From Conoideocrella luteorostrata (taxonomy: Eukaryota > Ascomycota > Sordariomycetes > Hypocreales > Clavicipitaceae): 64,000 nt of DNA. A program made the translations under genes and the position numbers. Under the pieces are notes generated by a model. It did not search any database, was not told the origin of the DNA, and saw nothing but the letters and a program-made list of their open reading frames with translations. Numbering within the stretch: the first letter of the stretch is position 1; each line of letters begins with the position of its first letter. The DNA lies in contig JASWJB010000151.1 of assembly GCA_032433595.1 (NCBI GenBank), positions 1-64,000 of the forward strand, given 5' to 3'. Below, piece by piece: positions 56,774 through 64,000 of this stretch.

Positions 56774-59204
56774 AATTGCTCGTTATTGCACGTTCCTAAC
56801 GTTGGTTCTACTAGCCGTGTTAGTTACCACGTCCAACTTGGTCTACCATCTGAGAAGCCCCCCTCCGCGACCACATAGCCATAACATTACATCTACTGTA
56901 GAAGTAAGTAAAATAACACGTACCTTTTAGGTAAGCTGTCTTTGCAAAGACCGTATATGCCTTGCGTCGTTGAAGTTCTATTGCGTTCTGCCGGACTGTA
57001 TACACTCCTGTCATATTATTAGTATTCGACGACACGTAATTACTATAATTTATCGACTTACGTATCAAGATCTCTCTTTTGTGCAAAGCTAACAATGTTA
57101 CCCAAAGTGAGCAAAGTCTTGGTCGCAATTGCATGGAGGTTCGTCCTAATTTATATTGCACGAAAACTCTAATGAATTTAGGGCTTAAATCCAATAGTGT
57201 GGTGAATTTGCCTAGTTGGGGGGAACTTGACTCATACGATGCCGAACACTAATTGCGCGCAAAGAGTATGCTCCTTTCACTGCATTATGTGCTAATCACT
57301 ACATTAATGCCACGACTGGGTTATGATGTAGCAGAGTGATGAACAAGACACCTGATGTATTCGTTACGCCGTAGCAGCAAGGTAGCACTCTATTGTTGAC
57401 GGTCTTAATCTCTGACCTTCTCTCTAAATTGAGTTCCTCTCTCTCCCTTTATGCTCGTCGCTACCCCGCATTGAAGAATTTGCTAGCTGTATGATATCAC
57501 CGTAGGTGCATCACTTGTCTACAGCCCGCACGAGTCGTCAGGCGTAGTGGTTTCTGACAGTAATGCTCCTCTTCAAAAAACTGCGAGCAAAAATAATATT
57601 CCTATAGCTAAATAAGACAATAAAGCACTTCACTTACGTAAAAAAGAAGAAAAATAATAAGCTAATGCAGGACTTCTTATCTATGTTTAGTATATTTATT
57701 GATCTTAGGAGATGCTTTAGCGAAAAGCACTGCTTACTTCTTTATTCTTCTGGTAGCCTAATAAACACTTGGAAAGCAGCCTCAATCTTATCGCGAGGCT
57801 TACAGACTAGCGTATAGCTAAAAAAGCTAGGGAGCCTATAGAACAAGATCTAATTGTGAGAATTAAACTCTATTACTTAATTAACAATATCCAGTTCAAC
57901 GTCGTTGAGATACAAGGCTAAAGAGTAACTATAATGTTACGTTGACTATAGTTCTAGCTAGTAGCGTGTAATATGGATCTAGGCATGAGAGATCTCGCAA
58001 TATTCCGCTGATGTCAAATGTGACAGAGGGTCTCCGCTGGCCCATCTGTAACTAAGGAATTAGAGCTTACTTCTTGCTTCTCACCATGTTTGCCGTGCTT
58101 ATATTCCCCACGAAATGTTTACGAAGTATCGAGATGATAATAGTTAGACAACCTATACTCTTATAGAGGATCTTTATACTTGGCACTACGACGCCCAACT
58201 TTTGTCGGATCTTAAATCTAGACCGCTAAGGCAAAGGTGTGAGTTCACTAAATATTCATCCAGCAAGATATAATTCAGGCTTATACTCCAACAATTGTAG
58301 GAGCTGATGTCTAGTGATTATGATGGAGGGCAGGGTAAAAAATAATGCCAAAAGAGCTTCTTGAAGGCACTCATCGTTAATTCTTCGGCTTTGCCATGGC
58401 TAGCTATTTAAGCAAGAAGCAAAGTACGACGAGTCATAATTGCCCGAGGTAGAGACAATTAATCTTGGTCTACGTATGTTAGCTTTGCTACCTGAAACGC
58501 TGTGCCGCCCTGTACTGTCTTCCAAATTTCTAGTTCTTGAATGGCACAGACAACATGTGGCCCATTTTCTCAACTTTAGTCTTGATGTACTTGTCAAGAT
58601 CTGTACCTGGCGTTGTGTTGGCAATGACTGTAGTAGAAGCAACCTCGTTGGCGTCTTGGAGCGCATTGAGCTTGGGATGATTGTTGTCGCACTGCCAGCT
58701 CCGCGGGGCAACTAACTGACTAGCCAGTAAATAGAAGAGCCAACTTATATAAAATACGTAGAAATAATATAAAGGGACTTACTCCTTTGAAGAATTTGAC
58801 CTACTTGCAGGACCAAGGTTCTACACAGCTCCCTTGTCTGTTTTTGCCTGCCCGCCACTGAATGTAGCCCCGAAGGACAGTCTGAAGGATTGACACCGGT
58901 TTACGTGTTTCGTCATCAGTTGGTAACCGCCAACTTCTGTACGGAGTAGCCGCTCTGTGCTCTGTGCTCCGTGCTCCGTGCTCCGTGCTTTGTGATCCGT
59001 GCTCCGCTGGGTGGTGGGTTTCGTCGTTACAAATCACTGTCTGCGATGGTCATACTCCTCCAACCCCTCACTTATGGCGTGCAACAAGTTTCTTAATCCC
59101 GTCGTCGTGCTTCTTCGCATCCTTATTATGCTCAAACCTCGCTTTCGTCGAAACTTTCGCGCTTGACCTCATCTCACTGCAGGCACGTCCATTCATGAGC
59201 CATC
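56774..59204. other. AT-rich degenerate region with gene relics
   Basis: The stretch 57570-58400 is TA-rich with no long frame, consistent with repeat-induced point mutation. A WD40-gene relic (57975-58049) is visible. A minus-strand fragment near 58540-58700 reads NHPKLNALQDANEVAS and a little further in one frame, then a stop; it may be another gene relic. Near 58955-59000 the unit GTGCTCC(GT) is repeated. Confidence 0.5.
57975..58049 (-). pseudogene. Relic of a WD40-type NLR C-terminus
   Basis: On the minus strand the fragment reads VTFDISGILRDLS. It matches the segment DIDISGPLRDLS of the WD40 gene at the right edge (near 63345-63400) and shares the exact 15 bases GAGAGATCTCGCAAT on the plus strand. 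The surrounding sequence is AT-rich and closed in all frames. Confidence 0.5.
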
Positions 59205-61588
59205 ATGGCCAACCATCCTACGTGTTCCCAACACTCCGAGGTCGGCAATGCCAATGATGCACCAATCGCGACATCGTCGAGCGTGGGCGACAGCCATCTG
59301 ATGACCGGCAAGAAGCTTGCCATCGCATTCACAGCAAGGTTACTGGCTCTATTGCGTACGTTCATCAAACCTAACGCTTGAGTGGGTAACTGAGCAATGC
59401 AGTAATCGCGCTGGACCAAACTATTCTGTCAACTGCTCTGCCGCGCATCGCGTCGGATTTCAACGCTGTAAGTTATATAGGACAGGCTAGACATCTCATG
59501 GACTGATGACGTTTGACCTTAGTTCTCCCAACAAGGCTGGGTTGCCGCCTCATTCGTCCTCACGCAAACTACCTTTATCCTTTTCTTCTCGCAACTCCTT
59601 CGCGTGTATCCAGCCAAATATGTGCTCATAGTATCCGTGGTTATCTTTGAAGTTGGGTCTGCCTTGTGTGGTGCCGCTCAAAATGTCAACACACTTATTG
59701 GCGGGCGCTCCGTCTCTGGCGTCGGCGCGGCAGGCGTTCTCACTGGTATTCTCCAAGTGATGGCCCAGGCCACCCGGTTAGAGGATCGACCCATGCTATT
59801 TAGTCTCTTCGAATCGGTATTTGCGCTGTAAGCTACCCCATTTGTCATAACACAATAGAATGCTGATCCTGTTTCAGTGCTTCCATCGTTGGGTAAGCGG
59901 ACTTGCCTCTCCGCTCCGCTCCCCTGTGCAACTGGGCTAATGTCATCAGGCCTCTCGTAGGCGGCGCCCTTACGGACCACGTCACCTGGCGATGGTGCTT
60001 CTACATCAACTTGCCCATCGTACGTTAGCCAGACATGCCTTTTCACCATCTACTAACTCTCACAAGGGTGGTGTTTCTATTGCAGCCATTTCATTCCTTG
60101 TCGACGCTCCGCCACCACTCGGATCCGAAGGCTACGATCGGTCTCCCAGAACTCTATGGCGGCACACGACTGCCTTGGACTGGATTGGGGCTGTGCTCAG
60201 TCTCGGCGCTGTTACAAGTCTTGTCCTAGGCCTCCAGTGGGGCGGAAACGAGAAGGCATGGAAAGCCGCAGAAGTTGTCGTCGTATGTATTCCGAGTATA
60301 TCGCACTGGTAAAATAACGCTGATAGACTCGGATTAGTGCCTCGTTCTTGCACCCGTATTAACTGCGGCTTTTATTTTTTGGGAGCGCCATATGGGAGAT
60401 AAGGCTATGGTTCCCTTGGCTATCTTTAAAAGGGGCCGCTCTATTTACTTCATCTGTTTCTTCGCGATCTTCAATCGCTTTGTTTATCTAATCTTTACTT
60501 ATGTGCGTTTTATCTTAGCTATCCTCCTAGGAAGCTACTAACATTCGTTAATAGTATATTCGTGTGTTGAATCCTAGCTTCACCAGCCCCGAACGTTATC
60601 GGCTGACAATAGTTTATAAACAGCCATCTACTACCAAGCTGGCCGCCACCATTCTGCGACGAAAAGTGGTGTGGACTTGCTCCCCCTCATGCTATCCGTT
60701 GTTATCTCAATTCTAGTGTCTGGACAACTCGTTAGTACGTACTATGCTATCTATTAATGTAAGATAACTCATTGACCCATTGATAACTAGGTCGCTACGG
60801 CCGCTATTGGCCGTACCTCGTTGGTGGACCAGTGGTTGGTGCCCTTGGCGCTGGACTAATGTATACTGTGACCACATCCGGGTCGAATGGAGCTGTGATT
60901 GGCTACCAGATTCTCGTCGGCGTAAGCGCTTTCTATCCTATGTTGAGTAGTTCTTCTGATGCGAGTTATATAATAGATCTGTATCGGCACCACTATGCAG
61001 AATATCCTTTTCGCCATGCAAGCCGAGTTTGACGACACACCGAAGCTAATCAGCCAGGCGACTGGCATGGTGAACTTTTGCCAGGTATGCTCACACACTT
61101 ATAATTTGCGCGTGTTGGTCGTAATTTAACCCATTTTATAGTTTCTCGGCGGTACAATTGGTCTTGCCATTGCCGAAGCCACCTTCTCTTCCGAACTCGT
61201 ACGCAATTTGCACAATTATGCGCCCGAAGCGCCAATCGCGTTGATACAACAGTCGCCGCTGTTAATCTACAGCGTAGTCCCAGACGCACTGGTCCCAGAC
61301 GTCGTACGCGCCTACGTGTGAGTCTGCTTGCACCTATCGCGACAGGTAATAAACTTTTTAACACATGCCTATAGGAAGTCACTCTCGATTGTATTTATCA
61401 TTGGCGTCCCAGCAAACTTACTCTCGCTTGCGTTCGCACTATTCATCTCGAACATCAACATCAAGAAAAAGTCCCCAACGGAGATAGAAAAGAGTGTGCC
61501 GGGTGTTGAAAACGTGACCCAGGGCCAGCGAGTAGGAACCACTAGCGGGAAACCGTCTACAGAGGAGGAGAAAACTGGCTCATACTAG
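59205..61588 (+). CDS. MFS drug/toxin exporter (14-TM DHA2 type)
   Basis: Thirteen exons keep one frame and give 577 residues: 59205-59355, 59403-59467, 59523-59827, 59878-59892, 59950-60019, 60067-60282, 60338-60502, 60555-60561, 60624-60734, 60791-60921, 60977-61084, 61142-61317, 61375-61588. Family marks are [20 protein letters not shown] (TM1), [36 protein letters not shown] (motif C region), [25 protein letters not shown] and [10 protein letters not shown]. The order fits proton-driven exporters of the type found with secondary-metabolite clusters, but no biosynthetic gene lies in this window. Exon 8 has only 7 nt (TATATTC) and exon 4 only 15 nt. Both are needed to keep conserved residues. 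The tail is polar with no motif. The substrate cannot be told from sequence. Confidence 0.88.
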
Positions 61589-61947
61589 CCAAGCGAGGAG
61601 CATTCAGCTCCTCCATTCTGTGCAACGTAGCGTCTTTATTCTGGACACTACTCTGGAGAATGTGGGCTACTGGATGCCCTTGTTCGAACACCGTTCCAAA
61701 ATGAGCTTGATGAGGAGTTCTTCGCAGAAGGAATCCCGGTTGAGAAGTGCGAGTCCTTGGAGATGACGAGAAAGTTTTTTAACCTAATTATGTCATCTAA
61801 AATTTATTGCTCGCGAGCGGGACAAGTTGAACCACGAGTATTTGCCATACATAACTCAGTGAATAATGTCATGACCGTACTTGTGCACGTCCGGGGTTGC
61901 GATCAACTTAATTCCCGGTGGCTTCAATAAGAGGATCTCTCAGAGAC

Positions 61948-62411
61948 TGTTGGAATCTCGCCGCCAAGCACACAACAAGAGCACGGATATCGTCACGTGG
62001 TCACCTTTCGGCCACGCTATTTATACGGGTATCGTAGGCATCATATCTTGACTTGTTTTCTTCTTCTTAGATAGACCCGACTTATTGAATATATTGTATT
62101 TTGATGCATTTGATCTAGATCAACTTGCACAGCACCCCTGTGCAACCCACAGAGACCTTCCGCAACCCGAAGGGACCTTACTTGTGGGAAATGTGGGTTG
62201 CACAGGGGGTGGGGGAGGGGGGAGGAGGGGGCTGTGCAAGTGATCTAGATCAAATGCTTCAAAATGCAATATATTGTATAATCTCTGTCTATCTAAGAAG
62301 AAGAAAACAAGTCAAGGTGGGAGGCTCGATATCGCCGCATAAATATCGTTGCCGAAAGGTGACCACATGATGTGCTCAGTGCTTCCTATTGTGCTTGGCG
62401 GGATTCCAACA
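61948..62411. mobile_element. 464-bp fold-back element with ~150-bp inverted arms
   Basis: The left end TGTTGGAATC (61948) pairs with GATTCCAACA (to 62411). Going inward the arms keep matching: CGCCAAGCACA, GTGGTCACCTTTCGGC, TATTTATRCGG, CTTGACTTGTTTTCTTCTTC followed by TTAGATAGAC, ATATATTG, GCATTTGATCTAGATCA, CTTGCACAGC. The centre carries a second inverted pair (CACCCCTGTGCAACCCACA) and a purine-rich G tract. The TGTTGGAATC start and internal TATTTAT would suit an LTR, so this could be two diverged LTR pieces placed head to head. A MITE or fold-back element is the alternative. No target-site duplication is obvious. Confidence 0.75.
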
Positions 62412-63030
62412 CTTAATTTCTATCTACTTGGACGAGAAATTTAACAGCTATTCATACCTAAAATCCCTTTCTAGATGTTATTAGTCTAGGCATTTCCGTT
62501 AGGCCTACCTAAATTTATTAAATTCGATAGATTGATATTATTCCTATTCATCCTGCTATTATTCCTATTATTCTGTTGTGGCAGGATTCGATGGCGTAAG
62601 CTAATCTCTTGGCACCTCTTATTGTTGTCTATTGCCGCCCATCGTGGCGTGTGACTAACTTTTTAGCTCTTTTATTGTGAACTAAAACAAGGCTTTTGCT
62701 AGTACATAGAATAATCGAAATATTTATAACCCAAAGGCCTGAAGTATTGAATCGAATTCCACAGGATTACGCGTAAGCCCACATTTGTGCATGTGACGCC
62801 TTGTACTGTTGCGTGACAACATTTTGTTGGGACAATTTACCGCTCGAACACCAGAGAAAAAGTGTAGGCCTACTGGACTTCTTCTAGGGGTTATAATTAG
62901 GTCTAATATTCCACGCAACACATTTATGTCACAGCATACATGAGGGGTATAATTGTTGCGCAAGCGAGGTATTGCTTTTGTGTGAAAATGTGTCTCCCCT
63001 GTTATATTGAGAGTGTTTGGCTTTGATATT
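62412..63030. other. AT-rich intergenic region
   Basis: No gene. TATTATTCCTATTATTC-like repeats near 62536-62575 suggest mutated repeat DNA. Confidence 0.5.
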
Positions 63031-64000
63031 TTACAAATCGAAAGAAACCATTGCTTCACGCTCCGGCAGTGCCAGACAGTTGCTTGCGTTGCCGGCCATG
63101 ATCACAACCTCTCCCGATTGGCGAGCAAACACAACGGTTCTTCCCTGCACCGCCGTGCATAGGACGGAGTCCCTAAACTCTAAAGGCAAATACAGCACAC
63201 GGGCTGACTCATACATAACCCAGTTGTAATCCTCTGTGATCCAAAAACCTTGAAATATCGATGGTGAAGGGACTAAGTCTGAAGAGATCAAGGGAATGCA
63301 AACATGGCCTCTGTCGGTGTTGTAAGTTAGGTGATCGTTGAATCGTGAGAGATCTCGCAATGGTCCGCTAATATCAATATCACCGCGTATTCGCCAGCCA
63401 GTTGCTGGATCCCACAATGTAATCTTCTCGAAGGATACGGAAGCTAAATATGGAGAGTGGGATTCGCAGAATGACAGAGAGGCAACAGATGAGCCTGGAT
63501 CATCAAGTGTGCGCAACCATTGCCCGGACTGAATTTCCCAGACATCAATACTGCTGAAACCAGCCGAAGACGCAATGTACTGCAGATTCGCTGATGCAGC
63601 AACGTACTTGACGTAATATGGCGTAGAGATATCTGACAACACACGGCTATCACCGGGGTTAATTATCTGGATAGATTTGGACGGAGTTCCTACGATAAGA
63701 TGTGTTGATTCCGGACAGAACGCAAACGCCGAATGTGTTGCAATTCTGATACTTCCCGTACACTTCCCCCCTGTATTAACGTCCCAGACCATGACGGTGT
63801 TGTGCTCAAAGTTTGTTGCTAGGAGTGATGAATCGTGTGAGAATAAAGCATTAGATTCGTAATTCAATGGTATTTGTAGCTCATATAACGGCGTGCCTCC
63901 GGTTTCCCAAATGATGGCGAGTCCGAAACCGCACGTAACAAATTGTAACCCATTTGGTGCAAGAGCAACGAAATAAATGTCGGTGTCGTGCTTAAAGGCC
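63031..64000 (-). CDS. WD40 C-terminal part of an NLR-like protein, 5' partial
   Basis: The minus frame is open from the right edge (63999) to the stop at 63031, giving 322 visible residues without an intron. Repeats typical of degenerate WD40 blades occur: FVALAPNGLQFVTCGFGLAIIWE, LFSHDSSLLATNFEHNTVMVWD, IASSAGFSSIDVWEIQSGQWLRTL, YLASVSFEKITLWDPATGWRI. The last blade has YNWVMYESARVLYLPLEFR. In fungi this tail normally follows a NACHT NTPase domain in HET-E-like recognition proteins. That domain would lie outside the window, so the full architecture is inferred. The last 35 codons carry no damage. Confidence 0.8.
   Translation of the reverse strand, partial: AFKHDTDIYFVALAPNGLQFVTCGFGLAIIWETGGTPLYELQIPLNYESNALFSHDSSLLATNFEHNTVMVWDVNTGGKCTGSIRIATHSAFAFCPESTHLIVGTPSKSIQIINPGDSRVLSDISTPYYVKYVAASANLQYIASSAGFSSIDVWEIQSGQWLRTLDDPGSSVASLSFCESHSPYLASVSFEKITLWDPATGWRIRGDIDISGPLRDLSRFNDHLTYNTDRGHVCIPLISSDLVPSPSIFQGFWITEDYNWVMYESARVLYLPLEFRDSVLCTAVQGRTVVFARQSGEVVIMAGNASNCLALPEREAMVSFDL

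Noticed and set aside
58400..58711. 103-codon minus-strand frame
   Set aside because: A different frame of the same DNA (NHPKLNALQDANEVAS...) looks more coding, then stops; at best a gene relic, so no CDS is called.
1..64000. tRNA or rRNA genes, CRISPR arrays
   Set aside because: No cloverleaf with A/B boxes, no rRNA-like segment and no spaced repeat array was recognised by eye; a covariance-model scan would settle this.

Overview
The window is nuclear DNA from a filamentous ascomycete (Pezizomycotina), most likely a sordariomycete of the Hypocreales. The evidence is short spliceosomal introns (about 50-80 nt, GTRAGT donors, CTAAC-like branch sites, YAG acceptors), a septal formin of the SepA type, fungal Sec16 and NLR-like genes with WD40 or TPR ends. 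The genus cannot be fixed from the sequence alone. Exon structures were read by hand from splice signals and protein continuity.

Left part (1 to about 45.5 kb) is a gene-rich core of housekeeping genes: a CYC2-like mitochondrial flavoprotein (cut by the left edge), the P4-ATPase NEO1, COPII scaffold SEC16, checkpoint clamp HUS1, a RING-like protein, a small membrane protein, formin SEPA/BNI1, tri-snRNP protein SNRNP27, ER glucosidase I (GH63), a 36-codon gene behind a strong-looking promoter, mitochondrial tRNA-modifying GTPase MSS1/MnmE, proteasome subunit PRE5, a LOG-family phosphoribohydrolase, a membrane-anchored protein of unknown role, and a CLPTM1-family membrane protein. Several themes recur: secretory pathway and membrane traffic (NEO1, SEC16, glucosidase I, CLPTM1), mitochondria (CYC2-like, MSS1) and genome or cell-cycle upkeep (HUS1, formin). 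There is no sign that they form a cluster with one task.

Right part (about 45.5 to 64 kb) is accessory and partly decayed. It holds a Dcr2-like phosphoesterase with a frameshift at its first metal motif. Tail-to-tail with it lies a broken NLR gene (lipase-like domain, NB-ARC, TPR stump). Then come a relic of a protein kinase, a small unknown gene, AT-rich repeat-mutated DNA with a relic of a WD40 gene end, an intact 13-exon MFS exporter, a 464-bp fold-back element and the C-terminal WD40 part of another NLR-like gene that runs off the right edge.

Three things stand out at the scale of the whole window: a short motif TACTCCGTA/TACGGAGTA scattered through intergenic DNA far more often than chance; two non-coding elements with inverted ends (17.8-18.0 kb and 61.9-62.4 kb); and unusual splicing (a GC-AG intron, a 7-nt exon, and a 19-nt last exon that carries a catalytic motif).
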